From Durusdinium trenchii (taxonomy: Eukaryota > Sar > Dinophyceae > Suessiales > Symbiodiniaceae), in NCBI GenBank assembly GCA_963970005.1, contig CAXAMN010025650.1:254201-318200 (forward strand): a stretch of DNA of 64,000 nt. Reading direction: 5' to 3'. Shown piece after piece: positions 18,062 to 27,950 of the stretch. Made by a program: the position numbers and the translations under genes. Within the stretch, counting starts at the first letter, position 1; each line of letters starts with the position of its first letter. Below the pieces are notes generated by a model. That model was given only the letters and a program-made list of their open reading frames with translations, was not told the origin of the DNA and did not search any database.

Positions 18062-18837
18062 AGTTGTCACCATTGCCGCACGGCGTTACTGCTGATGACA
18101 TTCGAACTTGGATTGAAAAGCAGGCACTTAGAATGCGTCCTGTCCGTAGTCTTGCTCCTAATACGTGGCTCCTTGCCGCAAGCGATAAGATCGAGGCATG
18201 CCACTATTTGTGGGGTAAGTCTACAGTTCTCATTGCGCCAGTCACATCGACAGTACCAGCTAAACCCACCATTGTGGCCGGTGGTATGAAGGCGCAGCCT
18301 GTCAAACCAAGTCTACCACCTATTCAGTTTGCCAGTGATTCCAGTACCCCGGACACCTGGGACCCATGGGCTCAGTGGAACCCATCCCTAGGTGATGCCA
18401 CTTCACGGACACAATCTACCAGCAACTCCGATCCCTCTCGTGTCTGGTCCTCAAAGACCAGTCAATCCTCTAGATCATCCAATCATACATCAGCATCTCA
18501 GGCATCAGATATCGCAGCAATTCAGATCCAAATTCGTGACTTAACCAAGGCCACCAAGGCCAGCCAAGACAATGAAACCAAGATCAGGCAAGATATGCAA
18601 AATGAGTTTACGCGAGTCCGTGCTGAGATGCGCATGCAGATCGAGACTTCAGAAACATCCATGCGCGCTACCCTTGATCAACGAATCCATTGCCTGGAAA
18701 AGAGTCTCCAAGAGACTAATATCGGCATGAAAGAAGGGTTCAGCGCAATCCTTGCCAAGCTTGGCCAGACATGTCCAGACGATACAGCCAAACGAGCCAA
18801 ATCGGATGGAGCCATGCAAATCGAGCCACCATCATGA
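17974..18837 (+). CDS. Retroelement 1 ORF1, C-terminal part (other frame)
   Basis: Overlaps the previous frame by about 88 bp and continues the protein (287 residues from the first ATG). It contains a Ser/Asn/Thr-rich linker with DTWDPWAQWN, reminiscent of the DPW motif in element 2, then a Glu/Lys/Arg coiled coil from about residue 185 to 255. The arrangement mirrors the end of element 2 ORF1, which suggests an RNA-binding or oligomerising nucleocapsid-like protein. Confidence 0.7.
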   Translation: MPSSVYEEAQNLLTPSLPKQTHIPANCFVKLSPLPHGVTADDIRTWIEKQALRMRPVRSLAPNTWLLAASDKIEACHYLWGKSTVLIAPVTSTVPAKPTIVAGGMKAQPVKPSLPPIQFASDSSTPDTWDPWAQWNPSLGDATSRTQSTSNSDPSRVWSSKTSQSSRSSNHTSASQASDIAAIQIQIRDLTKATKASQDNETKIRQDMQNEFTRVRAEMRMQIETSETSMRATLDQRIHCLEKSLQETNIGMKEGFSAILAKLGQTCPDDTAKRAKSDGAMQIEPPS

Positions 18838-18873
18838 GTCTTTGAGAGTGCCAAATTCGATGCATTTAATCCA

Positions 18874-20658
18874 ATGCAAGATAGCAATGCTGTAAGTCAG
18901 ACAGTCCAATATCTCATTTTCCGGGATTTGATACTTGTTGTTTGCAACACGAATGACGATCCTTTTTCTTTTGCCCGTTTTTCGGACAGGTTTAGGCTGC
19001 CTGACTCTCAGCCAATTCAGATACTCACTATGTGGTTCTCACCACACAACATCTCAATCAGTGGATCCCTGCGATTACTTTCCAAGAGTCTGTGTCCTCA
19101 TTCCATGACACACTTCATGCCTCAGGAGTCTCGTAGATGTAAGTACCAAAGATGGTATCAGACATGCTTCATCACATTGGCCACGTTTTTTGAGGACACT
19201 ACTCGTTCAAGAAACTTTTCTTATGGCCTCAAAGTCGGCCCGGCTTTTGGCCCAGAACAATCGATATACCAACTCAGACAAGAATGGATACATCACACGT
19301 ACTATTTCCGAAATACTCCAAGACATGAATCTTTCTTGGCCAAAAGCACGCACTGTCAGGACACCATCAGGCGTGAAAAAATCTCCTTTTGTGTCCCACT
19401 CGGATGGATTTTCTCCAGGGAGTTTATATCCCATTTGTGTATTAGCTTTCATCCATCTCATCAGCGATGCCATGACTGGAAATGCTCCGTACGGATTGGA
19501 GAGGCATCCAACCCAGGTCCCACCGCATTGTCGGCTACATGTCAACACTTGTCTCTCAGTTTGATTAATCCCACAACCATCTATCGTAAAGAAGATGACT
19601 TTCTTGCTCTAGATACTGATATCCTCTGCTTAGCAGAGACAGCAGCCACTAAGACTGTCCAGATGGCTTTTAACCAGGCTCTACGGCCCACACCGTATCA
19701 GGTCTTTTGGTCAGCTCCGGTACCTGACAAGGTGGCAAAAGTTGATCCCGCTTTCGGTCACTCATTGCGGGGTGACAATTTAGGTACCGCAATCATGACA
19801 CGCCTCTCTTCCCGCGATACAAGGCATACCTTTCCCTCATCAACGTGGGAAACATGTCGATTGAACAGTGTCATCATTTCTACCGGCATTTTAGACTTCC
19901 TGGTGGTATCAGCATACTTCCAAACTGGTAAGTCGGCTGAAGCACGGATAGTCAACAATCAACTGTTACATGATATTTGGTTACATGTCACTACCACTAC
20001 ATTGCCATTTATTGTGGCTGGTGACTTTAACACTGATGTCCGAAAACTCGACGCCTTCTCCTTATTTCAGCAAAGCGGTTGTAGTGAGATGTTCGAATTT
20101 CACCGCAACGTTTTTGGCTTCGAGCTTCCACCTACATGCAAAGGTGCGACGCGTTACGATTCCATGATATACCACCCATTCTTACAGAAATATATCCTAC
20201 GAATTGATGTTGGTCCAGAGCACCAGTTCGCTGACCATTGTGTGGTTCGTGTTCTCTTCAATGTACCCACCAGACACATTGACACCTTCACATGGTATAC
20301 CCCCAAGTCATGGACAATTTTTCAATCAACCATAGCGAGTTCGACAAGCAATATAGCCAGTATCACCGTTTTGTTTCAGACACCCAAGAAGGAGATTCAG
20401 CTCGTGCCTTGTATAAATGGTCCTCCAACGTGGAAAGCGCTATCGATCACACACTTCGATGGCAGAAACAAGCCAATCCACTACAATATCCGCAGGGTTT
20501 CCTGCCAAAGCTATTTCGAGGCCGTTGTGCTACACCTCGTCTCATTCGTACCTCATGCCCAAAATCGCCCAAGCGTGATAGCATGGGCTATTATGATCCA
20601 CCTACAGAGGTCACATCCCTCAAAAGCCGACACAAGGTCCGCCAAGTCCGGCGTTTAA
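18874..20658 (+). CDS. Retroelement 1 endonuclease part of ORF2
   Basis: 594 residues. RIGEASNPGP lies at about 207-216, a signature I associate with dinoflagellate retroelement ORF2. The endonuclease/exonuclease/phosphatase fold follows: LCLAETAAT (Glu255), VVSAYFQTG, AGDFNTDV (383-386 GDFN) and FADHCVV (453-458, catalytic Asp-His). It nicks target DNA to prime reverse transcription. The frame stops making sense after about residue 480, where the downstream polymerase frame takes over. Confidence 0.85.
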   Translation: MQDSNAVSQTVQYLIFRDLILVVCNTNDDPFSFARFSDRFRLPDSQPIQILTMWFSPHNISISGSLRLLSKSLCPHSMTHFMPQESRRCKYQRWYQTCFITLATFFEDTTRSRNFSYGLKVGPAFGPEQSIYQLRQEWIHHTYYFRNTPRHESFLAKSTHCQDTIRREKISFCVPLGWIFSREFISHLCISFHPSHQRCHDWKCSVRIGEASNPGPTALSATCQHLSLSLINPTTIYRKEDDFLALDTDILCLAETAATKTVQMAFNQALRPTPYQVFWSAPVPDKVAKVDPAFGHSLRGDNLGTAIMTRLSSRDTRHTFPSSTWETCRLNSVIISTGILDFLVVSAYFQTGKSAEARIVNNQLLHDIWLHVTTTTLPFIVAGDFNTDVRKLDAFSLFQQSGCSEMFEFHRNVFGFELPPTCKGATRYDSMIYHPFLQKYILRIDVGPEHQFADHCVVRVLFNVPTRHIDTFTWYTPKSWTIFQSTIASSTSNIASITVLFQTPKKEIQLVPCINGPPTWKALSITHFDGRNKPIHYNIRRVSCQSYFEAVVLHLVSFVPHAQNRPSVIAWAIMIHLQRSHPSKADTRSAKSGV

Positions 20659-23600
20659 AATGCTTGGAACGTCTCTATCAAAAACATAATAGGACCTCCT
20701 CTAATGTACCTTGCGGGGAGTCTTCGCCTCAGCTTCGAGATATGACAATTTTGTGGCACACCATTCGTAAGGCCCATGGTTATGGCAGGTCATGGGACCG
20801 ATGGCTCTTACAGTTCGAAATTGTTGCCGCCGTGCCAGTAGAACTCCCCACCTACGACTTTGTGTACTCAGTTCGACAGATAACACAATATGATGCAGAC
20901 CTATATAGTCAACAAGAAGCCAAATTACAGCGACAATCTCAAAAACATGGTCTTGACATTGATGTGCAGTATAAATCCAGTTCACACTACTACAAGAAGC
21001 TTAAAGCTCAAGAGGTAAAAATTCTGCCAGGTTTCCCCGTCCAGATCCAAACAACCGCCACCTTGTGCAGAGGATCCAAAGGACCACTTCAACTCATCAT
21101 ACACAAACCAGTCACTTTGCGTTTGTTTGCCGCCGCCCGCTTTGGGACGGCAACGCTTCGTGTGTTAGACCAGCAAGACCACCATGTTACCTGTCAGGTA
21201 TTAGAAGGTCATGTCCCTACACACGATGACCTCATTCAGGACATTTACGCTTTTGAACTACCAGAAATGGCGACATCTTTCCAGACATACTGGTCGCAAT
21301 TTTGGAATCGGGATTCAGATTTGGATGAACACAGTGACGACTCTTGGCAGGAACTTCTGCAAACGCTTCGTAACCGTATCCCACCTACTGCTCCACTCAC
21401 GATTCAGTGGAATGATCCTCATCTTTTGTCCCAGACAATTCAACGACTGAAGCCTTTCAAGGCAGTGGGCATTGATGGATGGAGAGCTGAGGAACTGCAG
21501 ATGCTTCCACCCGCAGCCATACAAGATTTCGCGCATATTCTCGAATCGATCTGGCCCACTGGCCTTTCGGCGCACCAACTCATAGCCCGTGTGATTCTTT
21601 TGGCTAAACGAGTCCCACCTACATCCATTTCCGACGGTCGTCCAATTACAATCCTGGGTTACATTAGCCGCCTCACATCCAAACTTATTGCCGACCAATT
21701 GTTAAATCAGTGGACACATACCTGGCCAAGTGCCATATCGGGGGGTCTTCCATTCAGGAGCGTACAAGATATTACCTTTATCCAGCAATATCAGATCGAA
21801 TCAGCTAAGCACCGGTCACTGCCTTGGCGAGGTTTTACCCTCGACCTTATCAAAGCATTTAATCTCTTACCCCGTCGGGTGCTGTATCACTTACTCATCT
21901 ATCATGGCGCACCACCTCAAGCCATTCGTTTCTGGTTTACAAACCTCAGCCGCATGACTCGTCGTCTGCAGATTCGTCAACAGATAGGTCCCCCTATCAC
22001 CATGACTACGGGAGTCCCTGAGGGAGACAGTATGTCTGTCTGCGCCATGCTTGTTGTGTCATCAGCATTTTACTGGACCCTTCAGTCCCCCACTGTTTTT
22101 CCATACGCATATGCTGATAACTGGTCCTACCTCACAACCACACAGAGAGATAATCTCCACGCACTCCGGCAGCTGCAACGTTTAGTTGAAGATCTTCGTA
22201 CGCAGATAGATTATACTAAATCCTGGGCATGGGGTGCTACAAAAGAGGCGCGGTTGGAATGGCAAACGCTCCTTGAAGAGGAATTTCCTGATGATAACCC
22301 GGTTTGCATCCTTAACTCAACCAAAGATCTCGGCTGTATGACTCATTATACACGCCATATTACACTGGGACACCTTAAAACAAAGATTAATAGTGCAGTC
22401 CAGAGATGTCGTCGACTGCGTTGGTTCCAGACCACAATCACCCAAAAGGCCCAGTTTATCCAAACAGCAATTTGGCCACACGCTTTCTTCGGAACAGAAA
22501 CTCAAATTGTCGGGGAAAAGCACTTTCGAACACTCCGACGTGAGGCAACCATTGCCTTAATAGGACCGGAAAAACAGATCTCAAGCTGGCTCGCAGTCCA
22601 CCTGTTTAGTTCCCAACTTCAAGACCCTCTACTATATGTTATCGCCACAGGACTGTCTTTTATACGTCGGCTCTATCATACTAATCCGCAGCTTGCACAA
22701 GAATTCGTTCAGTCCATAGTCTGTCACAGCGGACCGCCCCTTGGTCCAGCAGGAGCCATGGCCAGATATTTACAATTAGTTGGATGGTCCCTAGCCACGG
22801 ACGGTTCTCTCACACTCGATGGCTATTTGTCTGTCTCATTGAGACATGATACCCTTCGATCGATTCGACACATGATCAGACGCTCTTGGGCATATTACCT
22901 TAATCGTCAGATTTGCCATCGCAAAGGAGTCTCTGTCGATCCTTTCGATTATACCATTTTGTCTCGTGCTCTGCGATCAATGTCTCCCACGGCTATTCGT
23001 CAAGTTGCCTATAATCTTACTGGCGGATACCAAGTGGGTGCGGTCAAGGCCCAATGGACATCTACCGTTGACATCAAATGTCCTCATTGTGGGCAACCCG
23101 ACACGCATACCCATCAACAATTGGACTGTCCCAAATTCCATGCTATTCGACAACGTCATCCACAGGCAGTGTCATACCTAACTCGTAATCCACAGAAACT
23201 ATGGCTCCCACTGCCACATACTTTCCCGGACATTACCATCCTGCGACAGCTCCTTGCGCACCGTGGCGCAGATACAGGCCATACACCCATTCGTCTCCAT
23301 GATGACACACTCTATTTCTACACAGATGGTTCCGCCGATACACCAACTCACCCTGAGACTCGCCGGGCGGCTTGGTCACTCATCCAGTTCTGTCCAGATC
23401 CATCCTCTACACCATATATCACAATCAAAATCCAGCATGTGCAAGGACAACAGACTATAGCCCGAGCCGAACTTGCTGCCATTACATGGATTACACAGCA
23501 CGTGCGAAAACAATCTTGGCCACACAAGATCACCATTACCACAGATTCCCAATATGCCATAAACGCCGTTAGCCAAGTCTCTCAGCCTAATTCTTCACTA

Positions 23601-24707
23601 CAGTGGCATCGACTTGCAAATGCCAATCTTTTGCAAACCCTTGCCACTTGTTGGGATCCTGAACGTTTTTCATTACGTAAAGTTCGATCCCATCAGGACC
23701 CACAAACCCTACCTCCGGGTCCCGCCCGTGATGATGTCATTGGCAACTCGTGGGCTGATCATGCTGCAGTCCGAGCGCGTCATACTGATCATGTTCAAAT
23801 TGACACACTATTTCAACGAGCAGACCTCTGGCATCAGGACCAATTACGCCAGACACAGTGCATTCTCACCTATCTTGCTGATCTTAACCTGTGTCATGCT
23901 CAGGAGAAACAACAATCAAAGCTTCAGACGTCTACTGATCTATCTCATGATACATCATTAGATTGGGGTGCCCTCTATAGGTCCAGAGCAGTTTACACCA
24001 TCCATGCTGCAGTCCACCTTTTCCGTCCCCATATACACCCTGCTTTCGTTACTGCTTGTGTTTGGGGTAACCAATATGCAGATTTAGTCCTTCAGTTTTG
24101 TGCCGCACTCCGATGGCCAGATCCAGATTTAGACCACTCTGATCCAATTGTGACTTCTGGAATTACATGGCTTGAATTGACCATAGCATTCGTAATTAAT
24201 ACAGGCCTCCAATTTCCTACTTGGCTCTGTCTTGACGACTACAAACGTTCACAACCATTACACTGGCAAGACCCACGGGTCCTGGCCTTACCAACTATTA
24301 AACGATCGCTACGAGAACAAGCTGAGGCGTTTCGCACCATTGTTCTATACCTTCAGGGTTACTCAGATACCCCCCTGCTGCCAAAATTTACCAAGACTGG
24401 TTCTATCAGCCTTACGCAAATTGGATGGGGAAGATCCTTTACAGGGGGCATGCCTTTGCGACCAGAGATCCCTAATTCAGACCTTGTTCAGCGAACGATT
24501 TCGCGATATGTTGAAGACCTTCAATGCAAACCACCTTTCCATCCAGATGGCATGATTCCCATGCGACATGCCTCACCGATTTTTGCAGTTCCGCCGGCTA
24601 CAGAGCTTACGTTTCATCAACGTTTTCTGTACCGACGTAAACTTCGCGAAGCATGGCATCGAGGAGGGGATCTTGACGGAGTCACAGTGCCACCAGCACC
24701 TAATTAG
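20292..24707 (+). CDS. Retroelement 1 reverse transcriptase / RNase H (ORF2 continued)
   Basis: 1471 residues. Reverse transcriptase motif A is LDLIKAFN (about 517), motif B TTGVPEGDSMS (about 571-581) and motif C YADNWSY (about 606-612). Motif C has Asn in place of the second catalytic Asp of YxDD. A zinc-binding-like CPHC...H...C segment sits near residue 931. RNase H is intact by eye: YTDGS, ARAEL, TTDSQ, VRSHQD and GNSWADHAA. About 310 further residues are unrecognised. It overlaps the endonuclease frame and lies in a different frame, so a frameshift or ribosomal slippage is needed to make one protein. Confidence 0.9.
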   Translation: MVYPQVMDNFSINHSEFDKQYSQYHRFVSDTQEGDSARALYKWSSNVESAIDHTLRWQKQANPLQYPQGFLPKLFRGRCATPRLIRTSCPKSPKRDSMGYYDPPTEVTSLKSRHKVRQVRRLKCLERLYQKHNRTSSNVPCGESSPQLRDMTILWHTIRKAHGYGRSWDRWLLQFEIVAAVPVELPTYDFVYSVRQITQYDADLYSQQEAKLQRQSQKHGLDIDVQYKSSSHYYKKLKAQEVKILPGFPVQIQTTATLCRGSKGPLQLIIHKPVTLRLFAAARFGTATLRVLDQQDHHVTCQVLEGHVPTHDDLIQDIYAFELPEMATSFQTYWSQFWNRDSDLDEHSDDSWQELLQTLRNRIPPTAPLTIQWNDPHLLSQTIQRLKPFKAVGIDGWRAEELQMLPPAAIQDFAHILESIWPTGLSAHQLIARVILLAKRVPPTSISDGRPITILGYISRLTSKLIADQLLNQWTHTWPSAISGGLPFRSVQDITFIQQYQIESAKHRSLPWRGFTLDLIKAFNLLPRRVLYHLLIYHGAPPQAIRFWFTNLSRMTRRLQIRQQIGPPITMTTGVPEGDSMSVCAMLVVSSAFYWTLQSPTVFPYAYADNWSYLTTTQRDNLHALRQLQRLVEDLRTQIDYTKSWAWGATKEARLEWQTLLEEEFPDDNPVCILNSTKDLGCMTHYTRHITLGHLKTKINSAVQRCRRLRWFQTTITQKAQFIQTAIWPHAFFGTETQIVGEKHFRTLRREATIALIGPEKQISSWLAVHLFSSQLQDPLLYVIATGLSFIRRLYHTNPQLAQEFVQSIVCHSGPPLGPAGAMARYLQLVGWSLATDGSLTLDGYLSVSLRHDTLRSIRHMIRRSWAYYLNRQICHRKGVSVDPFDYTILSRALRSMSPTAIRQVAYNLTGGYQVGAVKAQWTSTVDIKCPHCGQPDTHTHQQLDCPKFHAIRQRHPQAVSYLTRNPQKLWLPLPHTFPDITILRQLLAHRGADTGHTPIRLHDDTLYFYTDGSADTPTHPETRRAAWSLIQFCPDPSSTPYITIKIQHVQGQQTIARAELAAITWITQHVRKQSWPHKITITTDSQYAINAVSQVSQPNSSLQWHRLANANLLQTLATCWDPERFSLRKVRSHQDPQTLPPGPARDDVIGNSWADHAAVRARHTDHVQIDTLFQRADLWHQDQLRQTQCILTYLADLNLCHAQEKQQSKLQTSTDLSHDTSLDWGALYRSRAVYTIHAAVHLFRPHIHPAFVTACVWGNQYADLVLQFCAALRWPDPDLDHSDPIVTSGITWLELTIAFVINTGLQFPTWLCLDDYKRSQPLHWQDPRVLALPTIKRSLREQAEAFRTIVLYLQGYSDTPLLPKFTKTGSISLTQIGWGRSFTGGMPLRPEIPNSDLVQRTISRYVEDLQCKPPFHPDGMIPMRHASPIFAVPPATELTFHQRFLYRRKLREAWHRGGDLDGVTVPPAPN

Positions 24708-24878
24708 TTATGTGCAACCACTTTGCAGAATTCCTAATTTGCTAGTCTGTCATCCTAGCACATTGTATAGCCACCTTTTCACAATGTCTTACCACAAGAT
24801 ATTTACCGAACTCCTCGACACCCTCCAACACGGAGAAGGGTCGTAGGAAGCGCGCAGACCGCGACCGCAAGTTTCGTG
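24708..24878 (+). other. Retroelement 1 3' untranslated tail
   Basis: About 170 bp between the stop codon and the target duplication. No poly(A) or simple-repeat tail is present, which is unusual for many LINEs but found in others. Confidence 0.6.
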
Positions 24879-24962
24879 AGTAGTAAGGCCAGGAGCCCCT
24901 AGTAGCGTCCTTGCTCCTAGTAGCGATGCCAGGAGCCCCTGGTAGCTTCTTGTTCCCAACCA
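24879..24962 (-). repeat. Right half of the interrupted CTACTAG cluster
   Basis: Starts with the 3' copy of AGTAGTAAGGCCAG and continues GAGCCCCTAGTAGCGTCC and other reverse words. Confidence 0.9.
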
Positions 24963-25682
24963 ATAATTTGATGTGAAAGATCTTAGGGTTTACCAGTGAA
25001 TTTGCCGTGGGCGCAACAGTGCAAGGTGATCGCTTCACAAGAGAAAGGGCTTTGGTACTGCTCCAAGTCTAAGCATTGGAGCTTTGCCACAGCTGTTGGC
25101 ACGGGCAGGGCCATGGGCTCATCTCGCCTTGAAGATTAGGCGATCGAACGGAGATTGGATCCAACCACAGTGAACGTCGAGGCAGGTCTGTTGATTGCTT
25201 ATCTCTTTTACCAATCTGTGGAAGCAGCTGTGGAACTGGAGTTCTTAGCCACTGTCAAGAACAACCAGCTTCGCTCATAGACCTTTGGTTGAAGCTGCGC
25301 CTCAAGGAATCACAAGGAATCTACACTTTCCTCCTTTGACAGCAATGAACTATTATTGGCCAGTTCGTCAAGATTTGGGGCATGTGGTGTACTTTGTGCT
25401 ACAGCTTCAGATATTCAAGAGAATATTCTTGCGGAAATGCTAGAACAGAAAGGACACCAAGCAGACCTAATGGTAGATGGAGGCTTTGCCAGCGCTCTCT
25501 CGGCACAAGCTTTGGAAGCCTGGATCCGAGTGCTGTGCTTTTGCTTGTGACCTGGACACAGATGACAGGAAGAAAAGGAAGGTAAGGGTGTCAAAGTGCC
25601 TCTTTAATAAGGCTTCTTCAAACGGGGCCTTATGAAAGGAACTCGAAGACCTTCCTTTTTGTTCTCTTTTCATGCAAACTCA
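24963..25682 (+). other. Possible exons of an unrecognised gene
   Basis: Several short frames look protein-like: EFAVGATVQGDRFTRER (near 24990), ARAGPWAHLALKIRR (near 25100), GLLIAYLFYQSVEAAVELE (near 25190) and SDIQENILAEMLEQKGH (near 25405). I cannot place them in a family or say whether they belong to the helicase gene. A hairpin repeat with GGAAGGTAAGGG lies at 25565-25675. Confidence 0.3.
25565..25675. repeat. Hairpin repeat with GGAAGGTAAGG
   Basis: GAAGAAAAGGAAGGTAAGG on the left and GACCTTCCTTTTTGTTCTC on the right. Confidence 0.65.
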
Positions 25683-25803
25683 GGCTTCAACATGGCAAAC
25701 GTGTTCGGAAGAACACTGATGTGCTGGGTGAACGTCGTCGACTACCTTTCGCTCAGAGAAAGCGGCAGAAGAAGTACGCAACCAAATCGAAGACTTTCTT
25801 TTA
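25683..25803 (+). CDS. Probable last exon: basic C-terminus
   Basis: After CTCAG the frame reads LQHGKRVRKNTDVLGERRR, continues QRKRQKKYATK and stops at TAA (25801-25803). A lysine/arginine-rich end suits a nucleolar protein, and this could be the last exon of the DDX56/Dbp9-like gene with the retroelement sitting in its final intron. That link is inference only. Confidence 0.4.
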
Positions 25804-25974
25804 AGCGCTAGCACAATCGGTTTGAGCAACGTTTGAGCATTGCATCACATGCTCCTCACTTGGTTGAGGTTTTCTACTGCATAGCTGCACGTGCTGTGCA
25901 GCCAGGCATGCTTTCATTGGATTTCTGCAAGCAATTTTAGCATTTTCCAAGGGTGATTTGAATGTATCAGATAC

Positions 25975-26115
25975 TAGGAACAATGTTCGCTACTAGGGGC
26001 TCCTGGCATCGCTACTAGGAACAAGAAGCTACTAGGACCAAAGGGCATCGCTACTAGGAGCAAGGACGCTACTAGGGGCTCGGCCTTACTACTAGTAACA
26101 AGAAGCTACTAGAGA
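25975..26115 (+). repeat. CTACTAG-family cluster, long
   Basis: About seven forward words in succession (GAACAATGTTCG, GGGCTCCTGGCATCG, GAACAAGAAG, GACCAAAGGGCATCG and others). Confidence 0.85.
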
Positions 26116-27055
26116 TAAGTGGAACGTGGTGATATATTGTATGGTGGAAGCCATCGCTACTAGGTGCCTAGTGATGTGGTGAACTGTAACGTGGCGACGT
26201 GTAACGCGGTGATTCTTCTGCACTTTTTCTCCCAAATCCAGACATTTTCCTACAAATTCCTGTAGAACCACCTACTTTCAACTCTTTTCTGGAAATCACG
26301 ACTTTTCTATGTTTTTCTCTACCATTCTTGCTTTGAGGTCTAGAAGTCATCTCTACTTCTTTTCTTTTTCTCTAGAACCCCTAGTTGTTTGCGTTCTTCT
26401 CCAGATATTTTCGCTCTCCTGCTTTCTGTCTCTAAAAGCTTCAACTTTTCTGCATGTTGATCCAGAAATCTCTACCTTTGCAATCTTGTGAACATCCAAC
26501 TTCTTTGTACTTCTTTCTGGAAATATCTAAATCCTATCCTTTGTCTAGCTGTAGAAGTCTCGACTGTTCGCGTCTAAAACAGAAAACAGCCCGCTTGCAT
26601 TTTCAGCGCCAGCTTTTGCAGCTCTGCCAGGGCAATTCACAGTGCTTTGGTCATGCTTGCAATCGCCCGCCGCGACGTTTGTTCTCGTGATGCATTTGGC
26701 TTCGGTCTTCGACTTGTGTTGTCGGCTGAGTATGTCTCGCTTTCTCTTATACTTCCCCGTTGCGCTGCCCCCTTCTCCAACCGTGCGATCTTGGGTATTG
26801 GCTGGGGGCTTGAATGGGCTTTTGGTGAATGATGCCCCAACATGCTACTGAATTTATTGATGACTCCTGTGCTGGCAATGATGCATTTATCCTATGCCTT
26901 GCGGTATTGGGTTTGCTTGCCCGGCAATTTTCTGATAAAATGCAATTTCCTTGTTGCAATTGCGCCAGCTTCGCCACCCCAAACCTTTCTTGAACTAGAT
27001 CTAGATGTGCCAGGGTTGTGTGTGGCCATGATGAAACTCTTCCAAATTTATATTG

Positions 27056-27245
27056 CAACCTACTAGCGATGGCCCCCAACCTACTAGTGATATCCTCCAA
27101 CCTAATAGCTTCTTGCTCTTAGTAGGCCAGGAGCTACTAGTAGCGTTCTTGTTCCTAGTAGCTTCTTGTTCCTACTAGTAAGGCACTTGTTATTAGTAGC
27201 GATGCCCTTGTTCCTAGTAGCGTTCTTGTTCCCAGTAGCGATCCA
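27056..27245 (-). repeat. CTACTAG-family cluster, about nine words
   Basis: Reverse words of nearly all types, including GATGGCCCCCAACC, AGCTTCTTGTTC and AAGGCACTTGTTATTAG. Confidence 0.85.
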
Positions 27246-27596
27246 TATTCGAGCCTTGACGATTCAGCGATTCATGTCGACCCTTGCAGAGTTAGAGTGT
27301 TGCAGCGAGATGTTTGCTTAGAATTCATAGGGTGTTGCCAGGAGCCATCAAATCCCAATATATCAATATATTATACAGAGCTACAATACCAGGTTAGAGC
27401 CATGACCCCTTTCTGCTTGCTTTAGGCATCAATTGTTAACGTCGACTGCAGCGCATGGACTGGGCAAGCAATCTGAACTTCACGAGTTTCCAGGGTGCAA
27501 ATAAGACCCGCATGCCCTGCTGGTTTCACACGAAGAATGCTCCGAGAGGAGGCTTCGGAAAATCGAGCTTCCACTTCGCTCCGAATACTGAAGACA

Positions 27597-27645
27597 GTCC
27601 TCCAACCCAGAAGTGATGGCCTAGCGATGGCCTCCAACCTAATAG
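27597..27645 (-). repeat. CTACTAG-family word pair
   Basis: CTCCAACC and GATGGCCTCCAACCTAATAG with diverged first copy. Confidence 0.65.
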
Positions 27646-27869
27646 TGCTAATGCACAAAGTGTCCAGAGACCAGCTGCATGTTGCGATGGATTGCAGCTG
27701 TTGGTTCGACAATTCCCGGAAACCAGGCTGCGCGGACCAGCAGCCAGTGCAGCATTAGTCCTTTCTGATTTTACCTTTATGCCGGGCTGTTGGAGAATTG
27801 TTTCAGGTGCAAAAGAACTTGCGGGAATTTTTGTTCGAACTCTTAACAATGAGGTTCTTAAAGGGTTTT

Positions 27870-27950
27870 AGGTGTTTTTCAAGGAAGCTTCTCCCACCCT
27901 CTCTCAGTAAAACCTGAGCCCTTCTGCGTACGGATGCTACCAGAAGCTGG
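27870..27950 (+). repeat. Short element shared in inverse with 38.33-38.40 kb
   Basis: AAGGAAGCTTCTC...CTGAGCCCTTCTGCGTACGGATGCT. The reverse complement of the last part recurs at 38345-38375. Confidence 0.5.

Larger units (their letters stand above)
16542..24878 (+). mobile_element. Non-LTR retroelement 1 (8.3 kb) with 14-bp target duplication
   Basis: Encodes, in order, ORF1 with a coiled coil, an apurinic-type endonuclease, a reverse transcriptase, a zinc-knuckle-like CPHC motif and RNase H. It is flanked by AGTAGTAAGGCCAG on both sides, and the interrupted small repeat reads through correctly if the element is removed. ORF1 is already open 2 bp after the left end, which suggests 5' truncation. 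There are two frame breaks (about 18.0 and 20.3-20.6 kb). No CTACTAG-family repeat was seen inside it, as expected of a younger insertion. Insertion is probably by target-primed reverse transcription, as for LINEs. Confidence 0.92.
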
